Positions 1-11,001 of a stretch of 41,278 nt of DNA are shown here, piece after piece. Made by a program: the position numbers and the translations under genes. Location: NCBI GenBank assembly GCA_023853785.1, contig JAJIRX010000864.1, forward strand, positions 1 through 41,278. Direction: 5' to 3'. Source of the stretch: Psilocybe azurescens (Eukaryota > Basidiomycota > Agaricomycetes > Agaricales > Agrocybaceae). Each line of letters opens with the position of its first letter. Position 1 is the first letter of the stretch. The notes under the pieces were generated by a model. The model saw only the letters and a list, made by a program, of their open reading frames with translations, had not been told where the DNA came from and ran no database searches.

Positions 1-306
1 TTTCCTGCATCCTCCTTTCAATTTGAGTGTATACTACCCATGCATCATGCAAAATACGATACTGGGACTTGAAATGAAGACTCTGATTCTGAAGAAGAGA
101 ATGAAAGCTGTATGCACTGGCAAAGTTGCTAACGCGTACATGTTGCAGGTATGTATAATGATATCATCGTAGCCGATCATGTTTGGAAATTCATTGGAAC
201 CGCAGATCCGGGGTTTCTGGATGGCCAGTTACTAGTTATGTCTCACCGCGGACATATAAACCTCACAGATACACAAATATCTGTTAACCCATCTCTTCGT
301 CAAGCC
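1..306 (+). other. Upstream region of the Hsp70-like gene (left copy)
   Basis: No gene is supported. An open frame from 151 runs in frame through the proposed Hsp70 start at 307, but its first 52 codons resemble no domain I know. I treat the stretch as promoter and 5' leader. It is nearly identical at 33129-33434. Confidence 0.4.
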
Positions 307-2866
307 ATGTCAACCAGGCAGCCTTACAGCGGTACCCAGCGCAAGCTCGTCCTCGCCTTTGACATTGGGATTACTTTCAGCGGCATTTCATACAGGTTAG
401 TGCGACATCTACTCCTTAATCTTTCATCTGAACTGTGGGTTCTGCTCGGCAGTATTCTTGATCCGGGAGAAGTCGCTGAGATTACAGGGTAACAAGGTGC
501 GTATGTTTTGTTACGATTTGCCCTTTCACGTCAGATCCATTCACGATGCGTTGAAACGCAGGTTCCCCGCTCAGGACCGTGTTGGTGGTGACTCCAAGAC
601 ACCCACAGTTATCTACTACGATAAACACGGAGAAGTGCGCGCTGTGGGTGCAGAAGCGAAGCGAGAGGGCATCGAAGCCGATGCTGAAGACAAAGAATGG
701 ACAAAGGCGGAATGGCAAGTTCTCTTTGTTCTTCCAAAGATTGTGGACAGTTTTACCCCTGGGCGTTCATCTTTCAGGTTCAAACTTCACCTGCGCCCCA
801 AAGCCCCAGCTCTGCGTTGATTGCCAGCCATGCCATCCCACCTCTTCCCGAAGGGAAGACGGTCATAGACGTCTTCGCCGACTTTCTGCGCTACTCAACC
901 AATGTACGCGGACGTATATCGAGGAAACACTACCCCCAACGGCCGACATGTGGAAGAATCTCGAATCCGCACCAACTTTGTGCTCACACATCCGAACGGC
1001 TGGGAAGGCACCCAGCAGAGCCAGATGCGGCGGGCTGCAGTAAGGGTGGGCTTGATTCCGAATAGTCCGGCTGGGCAGCAGCGTCTCTCGTTCGTTACAG
1101 AGGGCGAAGCTAGCTTGCACTTCTGTATTCAGGAGGGATTGACGATCCACGCTATGGAGGTGAGAAATATCGTCTGTCATCGCGCAATGGACCCGCCGCC
1201 TAAGATTTCTGATTATTCGCAACAAGGAAAGGGCGTCCTCATTGTTGATGCCGGCGGAGGCACCGTCGATATCACCGCGTATAAACAAATATCCCAGGAT
1301 ACACACTCATTTGAAGAAGTGGTTGCTCCACAGTGTATGGCTTCTGAAACTATGTTCACAATCCAACTTGCTTACGAGCTGTTTCTTTTGCTACAGGCCA
1401 TTTTCAAGGGTCGGTCTTCGTGACCAGCAAGGCGAGGAATTACCTCGAGGGTTAGTGGCTTAAACATTCCTTGCTATTATGTATTTACCCATATTTTTCT
1501 CAATGTCACAGACCTTTTGGAAAGTTCTCGCTTTATGGATGATATCCCGAACATCACTGAATGTTTTGACAAGGGCACCAAGCTCAGATTCCACAACGAC
1601 AACGACGCAAGTTCGGAAGGCGTGGGACAAAGATCCTTTACTGAATATTCGAAGTGGACGGGCTCAAATTACTTGGGTGAGTGCTATAAGTTTATCAGCT
1701 CATCTTGTTCGCTGGAGCGACAGTTATCTGGTCTAGCTCCGATGTAGCTTCCTTCTTTGAACCATCCATCCAATGTATAGTGGAATCGATCGAGAAACAG
1801 CGTGCGGATTCAAAGACTCAAATTGCGGTGAGTTATATTCCACCACTCATCGCTGAGATAGATACATTGAACGGCAAAACATTATCATGGTTCAGTCTGT
1901 CTTTCTTGTCGGCGGCTTTGCGGCCAGCGACTGGCTATTCGTGAACCTGAAGGCCAGGTTCTCTGATGATACCCTGGATATATGCCGCTCTGATCGCCAT
2001 GTGTGCGTATCTGTCGTATATCAATCATGGCGTTTGTGCTAATGGTCATGAAAGCAACAAGGCTGTGGCGGATGGTGCTGTTTCCTTCTATCTGGACCAT
2101 TTTGTAGGCGCAAGAGTCTGAAAATATGCCTATGGTACCAATTTGTGTCCTTTATTCAATCCTAAGGATCCCGAACACATCGCACGCTCGGCCCAAAAAT
2201 TTGTTCAGGTGGATGGCCGTACTCTGATTTCTGGAGCATTCAATGTCATTCTTCCAAAGGTAAGTATGTAATTGCACGTAATCGAGGATCACATTTTTGA
2301 CAATGAACGACGATCATCGCCACTTAAGAATACCAAGGTTTCTGAGGTCGAGGAATACAGAGACTCCTATTGTCGTCAGTCATAGGATACGTCAAAGCTT
2401 CAATCCGTGACTTCAAAAATACGATGTTATCGTGGAACTAAAAGTAACCCCTGCTGGGTAAATGAGGATCCAGGTGAGAACTCACGCCACCTTTTCATCA
2501 TGACTGCTGAACATAGACTCTAGACATGTATTCTACACTTTGCCTCGTGACGGCCGATACGTCGAAGCTTCGTATGCGCACCTGCACTTCAGGGGCAATT
2601 CTGAGTCGGTGTACTACCAAGTGTTGTATGATATAAATAATTATCATTTGGGCTGACGGAATTGAAGGCTCAGATTGCCTGGAAGGATAGTAATGAGTGT
2701 CTCTATGATTCCCCTTCAACTTTCGCTGATACTATCACATGACATTTCGGGCATCGGAACAAAGGTAAGTTTTGCAAGCCAACTGGCCATTTGAATTGTT
2801 AGCTGACCGTTTGTTAGCAGTCCTGCTGAAATCGTTTACGATCCTGGCGAGCTTATCTGCGACTGA
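307..2866 (+). pseudogene. HSPA12-like Hsp70 ATPase, decayed left copy
   Basis: This encodes an actin-fold Hsp70-family ATPase of the HSPA12-like type that is expanded in mushrooms; substrate and role are unknown. Translation starts at 307 (MSTRQPYSG). The phosphate-1 loop reads DIGITFSG where the right copy has DIGTTFSG, so a conserved threonine is lost. The phosphate-2 motif VDAGGGTVDI and the adenosine-side motif VGGFAASDW are visible, and the C-terminus ends YDPGELICD at 2866. About ten short introns can be placed. Lesions against the right copy: one G missing at 487-489, one C missing at 796-799, a C missing near 890, an acceptor AG changed near 1222, an acceptor AG changed to GG at 1519-1520, about 10 nt deleted near 1608, a TGA at 2119-2121, and an acceptor AG changed to CG at 2748-2749. 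The family call is firm; loss of function is very likely. Confidence 0.85.
715..777 (+). other. GC-AG intron in the Hsp70-like gene
   Basis: The reading frame is restored (TG|G, tryptophan, then FKLHLRP) only if splicing uses the donor GCAAGT at 715 and the acceptor TTTCAG ending at 777. A GC donor with otherwise perfect consensus is the known minor GC-AG class. The right copy has the same donor at 33844, so it predates the duplication. Confidence 0.6.
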
Positions 2867-3428
2867 CGGCAGTCGGATTTCCGTGTTTCTGGTTCTTCGT
2901 TTCGTTTTCAGTGTGCTTATGTATACATATGCGCGTAATTCTCTATGTAATTTAAACCTTTTTTTTTGGACTAGTTCCGCCTAGCGCGTTTCGTTCAAAT
3001 TCGATTAGGAAATATTCTGCCAACATATTGTCCTTATTCTTGCTGAAGATCTCACATACCATCTGTAATGTAGAGGGTTGATCGCTAGAGACTGGACGCT
3101 GACAATAGCACAATGATAAACTGCGATCTACGAGTTTGGACGAATTGAAGGTTGAACGCTAAGGGCTCACTAGTCTCATGTATAAATATGAAGCTACACA
3201 TGTATGGGTCTAAGCTAGTGTCTACTACATAAGTACACAATGTACGTATGCATATATTGCTGCTGGATCTTTGTAGGAAGTACCCTTGAATCGTCATCCG
3301 AAGTCCAAAGTGCATCAAAGACTGGCCGTACAACGAAAATCACACTACAAGAACATAGATATCTACTCTGCGAGGGCCGGAGGAATGTCAATGGAATATT
3401 CGAGGGAAAAGTCATGACATGCTCTACA
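2867..3428. other. Intergenic stretch, left copy
   Basis: This is the 3' flank of the Hsp70-like gene. It has AT-rich runs, including a T8 near 2960, and no convincing gene. It is collinear with 36002-36563. Confidence 0.5.
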
Positions 3429-3650
3429 CTAAGCAGGTTTTGAAACCGAATCGGAGAGTGCCGTTGTGTTGAGTGGAGATTTGGGAGATTGGAGATTGAG
3501 CAATTCTTTGCGATAAACGAGCACCTCGATCAGATCCTCTGGACGACCTGCGATTCCAAACCGGGTAAGAAGTGCATCGAACAAAGAATTGACAGACTTG
3601 GCCCGCGCGGAATGGGGCAAAGGCCGCAGCTCAACAGATCCTTTCAGCAA
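3429..3650 (-). CDS. Conserved hypothetical terminal exon (left copy)
   Basis: A 73-codon open frame on the minus strand that I do not recognise. It has no ATG; an in-frame stop lies just upstream, so if real it is a last exon entered by splicing. A possible acceptor is the CTCAG on the minus strand near 3675, or an AG just before the GSVELRPLP segment. The block differs from the right copy (36564-36785) by six substitutions and no indel over 222 nt. Flanking sequence and the neighbouring genes carry frequent indels, so the lack of any here hints at coding constraint. It could still be chance. Confidence 0.3.
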   Translation of the reverse strand: MLKGSVELRPLPHSARAKSVNSLFDALLTRFGIAGRPEDLIEVLVYRKELLNLQSPKSPLNTTALSDSVSKPA

Positions 3651-3908
3651 TAATTATACAAGGACCCCACCCGCGCCTGAGAGCGACTTATTGGGTGAGT
3701 CATGCGTGAGAAAGATGAACCCAAAGAGGAAGGCCTTTCAGAGTCCACAAGTCGTACATCAACATCCTCCTTATTTCTGGGAAACTTCTTTTTAACCATC
3801 AACTGCACTCGAACCAAACTTTTTCAAGCTTTTTTGACTTCCAATTCTGCACAGCAACGCCCATTTCTCGTGCGAGGTCACCACAGAAGCTGCAAAGGAA
3901 CGCAAACT

Positions 3909-5800
3909 ATGTCGGGATTCAAGAATTCACCGTATAGGAAGAGGCTGCGGGCATCGCATCGAGAAGCGGACGAGGACTCGACCCTCAGAAGAAATAGGGG
4001 TCAATTCAATATTTGGCGTCGGCCCTGCATCGTCCTCGACGCCTACTCTTGACTCGAGACCGACTACGGGAGACAGCAGCGGTCCCCAGAGTCACCGATC
4101 GACTTTCACGCGAACATGGTCATGAATTCGGCTTTGAATATGCCACAAATAGTGCGCGAATACGGCGAAAGATAATTCGTGCCATCCAAAGACTCTGGCG
4201 ACCTCCGGACATCGTATCATCTCATGGACGAGGGTGGACCATCGGCTCCATCGAAGAACAGGATCATACCGTCGGAATCAGACGCTTTGAAAGGTATGTT
4301 CCAGACATTTCTGTTTGCTTTGGATGAGGCGTTGTGCTGATTGCGCCACTCGATATCCGCTTAGAACAAGCAAACTCCATCTTCCATTCCATACTACACA
4401 CAGAAGTGACGCCTCCTTCCCCGCGCAGGGCTATCTCACCCACTCGTTCCCCCGTCGCATCAGGATCGGGTAGCAATGCCCTTCCTTCTACACCCACTCG
4501 CCGCCGCCTTTTCGCCTATAACTCCCCATCACATTCCAATCCAGCTACACCGACCCGTCGGCTCGATACTCCTACGGACGAAGCTTACTCCATGAGTCCC
4601 GTTCGTGCGGAAAGCAAGCAACTCCTCGAATCACCCCGAAGGAAGCTTCGAAGTGTCTGCAAAACACCTTACAGGGTGCTTGATGCGCCAGAGCTTTTGC
4701 AGATGACTTCTATCCCAACCTCGTGGACTGGTCGAGCACCAATGTGCTAGGTGTAGGGCTTGGTCGTGTGTCTACCCTCTGGACGGCCCATAATGCGTCT
4801 GTGTCGAAGCTCTGCGACCTGACGCCGTCAAATGACACCATATCCTCCGTTTCGTGGGTACAGAAGGGTAGCACGCTCGCTGTGGGGACCCTAGCTGGAA
4901 GACTGCATATTTACGACGCCAATACCTACAGCTCCAACGGACGTATCTGCAGGCGCATTCGCAGCGGATTGGGGCGCTGGCTTGGAACACGCATATCCTG
5001 ACCTCCGGATCGCGAGATAGGATGGTGCACCACCGCGATGTGCGAGAGGCGTCGCCGCGCCCCGTCCGGCGGTGTTCAGTGCATCGGTAGGAAGTGTGTG
5101 GTCTGAAATGGAGCAACGACGGCGGGGCGGGGACGGCGACGCTAGCGAGTGGGGGCAATGACAATAAGGTGTGTATTTGGGATCTGCGCGGGTCCGGGAG
5201 GCCGGGGGCGGGTGGGAGCAGGGGCGCGCCGATCGCTGGGGGCGAGGATAATATCCCGAATGACGTGCCGGTGTGGAAGTTCCATGAGCATACGGCGGCG
5301 GTGAAGGCGCTTGCGTGGGATCCGCATGTGTCGGGTATTCTGGCTACGGGCGGGGGCACGCAGGATAAGCACATCAGGTTCTGGAATGTTATCAACGGCA
5401 CGATGCTGCAGGAGCTGGATACGGGGAGTCAGGTCAGTAAACACTATTGTGTGCTTTGGAAGAAAAAGGAATACTGACAATTGGGTTTTTCTACGCATAC
5501 ATGTAGGTGTGCAACCTGATCTGGTCGTTAACGTCGCACGAGCTCGTCTCCACGCACGGGTTCTCATCGACGACTGCGCAGAACCAGATCTGCATATGGA
5601 AGTACCCCGCGCTGAACATGGTCGCGTCGCTGACGGGGCACACGAATCGGGTGCTGTATCTTGCGATGAGCCCGGATGGGGAGACGATTGTGACGGGGGC
5701 TGGGGATGAGACGCTGAGGTTCTGGAATGCGTTTCCGAAGAAGGAGAAGAATGAGAGTCAGAAGGAGAGTAGGCTGGACTATGGGAGGTTGATTCGGTGA
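3909..5800 (+). pseudogene. Cdh1/Fizzy-related APC/C activator, decayed left copy
   Basis: The family binds the anaphase-promoting complex and recruits destruction-box substrates in late mitosis and G1. Intron 1 is 4294-4364 and intron 2 is 5433-5506 with branch site CTGAC. The WD40 propeller and the C-terminal Ile-Arg tail (RLIR, stop 5798-5800) are intact at the 3' end. The N-terminal part is broken. The C-box region reads GER then stop at 4173-4175, where the right copy has DRFVPSK. Two extra bases lie near 4696, compensating one-base indels occur near 4764-4777, a C is missing near 4925, and a CAG codon has become TAG at 5088-5090. With the C-box lost and several frameshifts, no normal product is expected. 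Family assignment rests on the C-box, the propeller and the IR tail of the two copies together. Confidence 0.85.
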
Positions 5801-7786
5801 TGCTGTAGTGTTGGGTGTCGGGTGTTGGGTGTCGGGCATCGGGTGTTGGTGTCAAACTGTCTTTCGGGTCGGTCTAGGGTGCGCAACGTCGGCGGCAACG
5901 TTTCGGTCTCCAGATTCACTTATCCTCCATCCATGCACCCACCCTTCACGAGACATGGCTACGAAGAAGGCTGGCTTTGAGAGCTGGTTTCCTTCCTTCC
6001 TGGCTCTGCTAGCTTCTCCGCCTCATCCCTCTCCGCTCGGCCCTCAAAAAAAAACATGAAAACAAAGGAATCTATACCATGGATTGCAGGACATCATCGT
6101 CATCCTCCCCTCCACTACTATCCTCTACTGCCAAAATATGCCCTGTAATTCGTCTTTCTCGCTTCGCACATCAACTTGACGCAATGCGACCTGGAATATC
6201 ATCCACAATCCAACCCAGTATTGTGCAAACAACATCGCTCAACCAACCAACCCGACTGCCTGCCTGCCAACCATGGATTACGGGGTTCGGATCGGAAGTT
6301 ATGGTCTGGAAACTCAAAACATGTATTCAACTTACTCGGTGGCAACAATTCGCCCGTCTGCCGCCTCAACCAACCATCCCTCCACTATGCCCGCCCTTCT
6401 CCATCCCCCTCCCTCTTATGCACCCAGGCCCAGCTTCTCTCCTTTCTCCATTTCCAATTTTTTTTTGATATTTGTGCTATCGCCTTGTTTTTGTTTTCTC
6501 CTATTTTTCCTTTTCTCTCGGAATGTATGATTTATGCTCCTCCTTCCTGTTTCTCGGCTTTTTTTTTCGACAATTTCTTTTTTTGGCTGTTTTCCTATGT
6601 CGCTTGTGTTTTATGTTTTATGTTCTAGTTTTGTATGCCCATCACATTTTTCTTTTTTCTCTTTCTTTCTTTCTTTTTTCTCTTTTTCTCTTCTTCAATT
6701 TGTCGATTCGTTCACGTTTTATCATCAATAACCTAATTTTCGTCGCCGTTGTCGCCATCTGCTCGGACGGACGCAGTTGTACGCCGTCGTTTGTTGGCGT
6801 CAAGGTCGGGGAATTTGTAGTTTCTGTACGTATGTCCTCAAGTTTTGTTCCCCTCTATAGGTTCTCTCTTCTCTTCCTCTCTTCTCTATCGTTTTGTCCT
6901 TCTGTCCTTCCCTCTCTCGTATCTACCCTCCATCGCCCCTCGCCCCTTGATTTTTGGACATGAATCTACATCACATCCTCTCATCCTCTCATCCCTCATC
7001 CCCACCGCCCATGCAATGTCATTCAAGCCTATTCATTCCGTCCTGTCGCACCCAACCCAATCCAACTCAAATCAACTCAATCTCCGTTCTCCGTTCCCAT
7101 TTCCGCGCCGGTTCCGGCTCCAGTTTCAAATTGTGCCATAGCTAAAGCGTTTCTTTCCTCGAAACGCGCATATCTATCTACCTACTCTGCCTGTTTTCTA
7201 CCGTCCAACCATCCCTACCTATACAGCGTCCATACCATACACACATACATCATACATACATACATACAGATTCTTGGTACGTTCTCTTCTCGTTGAACCT
7301 AGTCATACTACCATAACTCATCAATTGAATTTTCACGACTGTTCGTAAGGGTTTCGAGTGAAGCTTTGAAAGCACCTGTCTTCCCGGAGTTTGCGCAATT
7401 CTACATACTGGCGAATGCATATCAAACGTGTCCGTGTTCTGAGTCTTCTGATGATGTACATGCCCATTAGGTTTATGAATGTATTGTTTATCCTATTAAA
7501 GCGTGAATGTCGAGGTAGTTAAGTACCGAGAAACTGCCAGGTTGCGCAGAGAGTATGGTCATAGGAAGTCAATTGTCACGTGTAATATGATATGTTCGAA
7601 GCTTCTCGGAATATTGTTATCATTCTATTTCAACGGGTCTGAGGGGTTAGGGGGTTCTGTAGGGTTGTTATAAAGAGGTACGTTTTTTGGATTTTATGTT
7701 GACATTCGAGACACCTTTGGCCGTTTCGAAACTTCCAATTTCATAGTTTCCAGCCAACTTGGCAATTATCTGCATCGAAATTGCTT
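5801..7786. other. Gene-free, pyrimidine-rich spacer (left copy)
   Basis: From about 5950 to 7140 the plus strand is strongly C/T-rich with long T and TC runs. Open frames here are low in complexity, and the corresponding right-copy frame is broken in this copy, so I do not call a gene. This may be the 3' UTR of the Cdh1-like gene. From 7140 to 7786 there is a short microsatellite and AT-rich sequence, probably the promoter of the KNH-like gene. Confidence 0.5.
7251..7266. repeat. CATA microsatellite, 4 units
   Basis: Four CATA units followed by CAGA. The right copy has six units at the matching place (40370-40393), so the tract changed length after the duplication. Confidence 0.85.
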
Positions 7787-8332
7787 ATGCGTCTCGGCTC
7801 CTTGTGTAAGTCATGGGCCATGGCTAGAGTTTGAAGGTTTACCCTCAGAAATTAAGGATCACTGACTCTTTATGTAGCATCGCTTTCACGCTCGCTGCGT
7901 TTATCCATGCTGCCGTTGCAGCCAACCTCCAGCCGCCTGTAAATCGCACCGCCGGAGCAGAAACTCAGGCCTTCTGGACTGTCAGCCCCAGGGACCATGC
8001 GTCGTGGACGCTCTTCCTCATGGACCCAGCGTATGCCTTTGGGTTGTATGCAATATTGGGGAGGAATATTGATAATTCGTTGGGATATGCCAATATCACG
8101 CTGCCTGCTACTCTCGATCCTAGGTGAGATATTCATCGGCGTTGCGACTGGTGGCGGAGAAAAAGAAGTTGACTGCTTGAATGCTATACAGCAAGGATTA
8201 TGTTTTGAAATCTGTGGATAATGAGTAAGTGGTGTCTTTTATGCTTGAGAATGAACTCATTCTCTTGTTTAATATGATAGGAATGTGGACTGGGTATTCC
8301 AAACGAGCCCGATATTTCATATCACAGCGTAG
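7787..8332 (+). CDS. Kre9/KNH-like small secreted protein, left copy
   Basis: This is probably a secreted or GPI-anchored protein with the Kre9/KNH N-terminal fold (Pfam family Kre9_KNH), linked in yeasts to cell-wall glucan. A hydrophobic signal sequence (IAFTLAAFIHAAVAA) precedes NLQPPVNRTAGAETQAFW and a WTLFLMDP strand. Introns at 8124-8191 and 8225-8280 join SKDYVLKSVDNE to NVDWVFQTSPIFHITA and a TAG at 8330-8332, matching the family's usual Y-L-x-S and SP-x-F-x-I pattern. The first exon probably starts at ATG 7787 (MRLGSL), with an intron from 7806 to 7877, but the phase is off by one base there. Either the start is elsewhere or exon 1 has lost a base. The rest of the frame is intact, so this may be a working gene. 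Confidence 0.6.
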
Positions 8333-9858
8333 AAGACTTTAGTAGTTGCCCGTGGAGTACTAGCCGATCATCTGTCACGGTATAAGAAGTGTATTGATTC
8401 GACCGAGAACCTCAGTTGAAAAGGTTTGTTAGAATTCCTCGGTTTCTAAAAAATTCCATGTTCCATGAAGATCAAATGAAATTTGTCAGAAGTTTGTCTT
8501 CGAAGTTGCTTCGAAGTTCGCTTCGCCTCTGTCGAGAATCGTAAACAAAAGTTGAGGGCCTACAACCGACGGCCAGGAGAAAGAAAGCAAATATAGAGAA
8601 CAGTAAGATGATGGCCATAAGACATAGACAAGCGATGACTTAGCGCAAGACAAAACATGTTCCGCAAAATGGAACGTGGTTCTTTTGAAAATAGCTGAGA
8701 TGGCTCAGCGCAGATTCCCTGGGTAACTATAAAGGTATTCAGGATAGCAAAAATAGGAGATTAAAACGAGAACTGACCAATCCATGAAACCAGCTTATGA
8801 AATGGGGGAGGAACGATCACACAACGGGGACCTATACGCAAACAAGAAACAGAAGACTCTAATCGACAGACTTGCCTCTATTTTAAACGTATCGCCCTAA
8901 GGACGTGTAGAACAGGTCTATAAAATTTGTTTCCGCGTTTATAACATGGAAAACCTCGTAGTATCCACGCCGTACGTTATCGAAATAAATCAAACCATCC
9001 CCATATCGCTCATGTCGCCGTCGTCGAACACCTGTCGCTATCCTATATCGTTTCCTCTCGCGTTTCGTTGAATTGTCTCTCATTGTAGTTGGCACTCTCG
9101 GGGCTATCTACGGACAAACTCACTCTCAAGACCCTTCTGTCTTGCTTGACATCTTTCAGCAAGCGAATGCCGTACTACGGCCAATTGTCGTAGTCGACAC
9201 TTTAAAAAATTAAAGATCTCAGTCCCAACCAGGACAGTCTAGATCTTCTTCAGACGGTCAGATCAATTATATGACTTGGTGTGCAGGGCGCAAAGACAAT
9301 GGCTCTGAGAATCTGGGCGAAAAGGCTTTGAGTATCCTTTAACCGTTGAGAATTAGGAACTGAAAAGAAAGCATGCAAACTGGAGAACTGAAATTTGGAG
9401 CAGGTGCCTGGGTTCGGATATGTTATCGACAAGCGTAAGATGAATCGTAATTCGAAGCGTGAAATAAAACGAATTACAAGAAAGCACGAGAGCGGAAGAA
9501 TAGACCGCATGCGATGTCATTTCATGTAGAAACTGAAAGCTTCAACCGAGAAGCTTACCTCCGATGCAAACTTTGAGCTAGGACGCGATGGAAAGACATC
9601 CCATGATATAGAACGAGGCACACGTCAACAGAGGCTTTGAAAGTCCGGGTGAAGGAGCTCTAATTATCAATAAGGCTTGTTAGAAGTAAAAATCGGGAGT
9701 GTGAAACGAGAGATCACAAAATTTCAAGCAAACTTTCAATACTCCCAATTATAGACAACTACCGAGATGAGCATTGGAAGTGCATGAGCGAAGAGAGTAT
9801 GACAGAGGTACGTTGATGACCAGGGAGAGAACAATAGACGTTGGTTGTGATGGTATAC
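8333..9858. other. Stretch without a recognised gene
   Basis: A minus-strand open frame at 8883-9095 is rich in Arg and Tyr, and another at 9250-9510 ends SHIIDLTV. Both might be exons of the minus-strand gene to the right, but no splice chain could be built with confidence. No repeat or RNA gene was seen. Confidence 0.35.
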
Positions 9859-10320
9859 CTGGTTTGATACATCATATCCCATTTTCATCTCCCTTTCATC
9901 TGATAATGCGGTGGCTTTCTGCAGGACATTAAGGCGATTAACGTCGTAGATAACATATCAAAGTCGTACAGACCTCAACTGTTTCCGTAGATCCTGCTTT
10001 GACCTCTTCTACAAGAGCATCGCGACTGGATGCCGATGTCATTGCCTTTGCCGGATACAAATTCATATCTTCAAATGACAGGGTAGTTCAGTAACGACTG
10101 GCTGCGGATGAGAAAATAAATATGAGAAAACTACATGGAGGATAGGAGACAAAGATGACCTTGGGTTATTGGGCTCACCAGGCGCAGATAATCTTGGGCG
10201 AAGATGAGATAAAAGAACGAAATAAGGGTAAAAAGAAAAAAGACTGAAAGGAAACCTACATGATGTGCGATGAACTCGACAGAGATCTTCAGCACTGGTT
10301 GGAACAGTTGGTCGAGGGAA
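9859..10320 (-). CDS. Partial multi-exon gene, unknown function
   Basis: Three minus-strand exons look coding. Exon a (10260-10320) gives SLDQLFQPVLKISVEFIAHH. Exon b (9974-10068) contains NLYPAKAMTSASSRDALVEE and ends TETVE. Exon c (9859-9918) gives KATALSDEREMKMGYDVSNQ. Exons b and c join in phase across a 55-nt intron (9919-9973) with donor GTCTGT and acceptor CTGCAG. A donor GTATAC follows exon c. The link between a and b is not in phase as drawn and needs another small exon. The start may lie near 10776 or further left, so the gene would be transcribed away from the NACHT-WD40 gene. I do not recognise the product. Confidence 0.4.
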
Positions 10321-10799
10321 CTATGGGGTCACAAGTGCCGGTAAATGTATGATCGGTTGGGTGTTCGAATGGTCCGGGCGAGCGGACAGGGAGAAGGCAG
10401 GTAATTAGTATGTAAGGAAAATGACGAAAAGAGCAAAGATATCAAAAGGGAGGCCGGAAAGGATATAAAATAGCAAAATCGGCGACACGAAGGAAACGTG
10501 TAGAAGATGAACTTTGCTTCCAACGGATACACTGCCCTGCTCAGCCACCCACCAAACCACGGACCAGACAGATAACAAGGAACGGTACCTGGTGGAAAGT
10601 AGCTGCACACGGCTCTTAGAGCTTAGAGCCGAGTGAGGTGGGGGCGTATATGATCTCTGCAGATGAACATATCATCGTCGCTGCCATGGATTCTTGCAGA
10701 CCAGGCGTGGGTGCTGAGGACTGAGGGGCCAGGAAGAGGGAGGTGAGTGTCCGCGCAACACTGATAGGGTGCAAGTGCGACGACATTGCACAGATCTTG

Positions 10800-11001
10800 G
10801 CTGGTGCGGGTATATATGTCATGGGCGACAGTCGGGTTAGGGTTTTAAATGTTCCCACCTCCGTCGGACGGTCGGTGAGATTTGACCAATTTTGTTGTCT
10901 CGGACAGCCGCTAAGTTATCTTAGGATATAGCCTCACAACTGCCGCATGAACGCTGAGGGGTACAGCAGCTCAACGCTTGTTGTCTCTTGTTTTGATCGA
11001 C
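10800..11001. promoter_or_regulatory. Putative divergent promoter region
   Basis: This interval lies between the NACHT-WD40 start (11002, plus) and the possible minus-strand gene. A TATATA lies at 10811-10816 on both strands, and GGGTTAGGGTTTT occurs near 10833-10845. A shared promoter is inferred from position only. Confidence 0.3.

Larger units (their letters stand above)
1..8164. repeat. Left copy of ~8.1-kb direct segmental repeat
   Basis: Position 1 aligns with 33129 and the alignment stays collinear to about 8164, which corresponds to the end of the window. Gene order and most intergenic sequence are the same in both copies. Differences are scattered substitutions, one-base indels and a few larger ones, such as about 10 nt lost near 1608 here. 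The offset between copies drifts between about 33,123 and 33,135, as expected from accumulated indels. The repeat begins at the first base and continues to the last, so its true ends are not visible. Confidence 0.97.

Noticed and set aside
151..306. N-terminal extension of the Hsp70-like frame.
   Set aside because: The family motif FDIGTTFSG usually lies near the N-terminus and the upstream residues resemble no known domain; ATG 307 fits better.
10833..10845. GGGTTAGGGTTTT considered as an internal telomere repeat.
   Set aside because: Only two TTAGGG-like units; too short, and located in a gene-start region.
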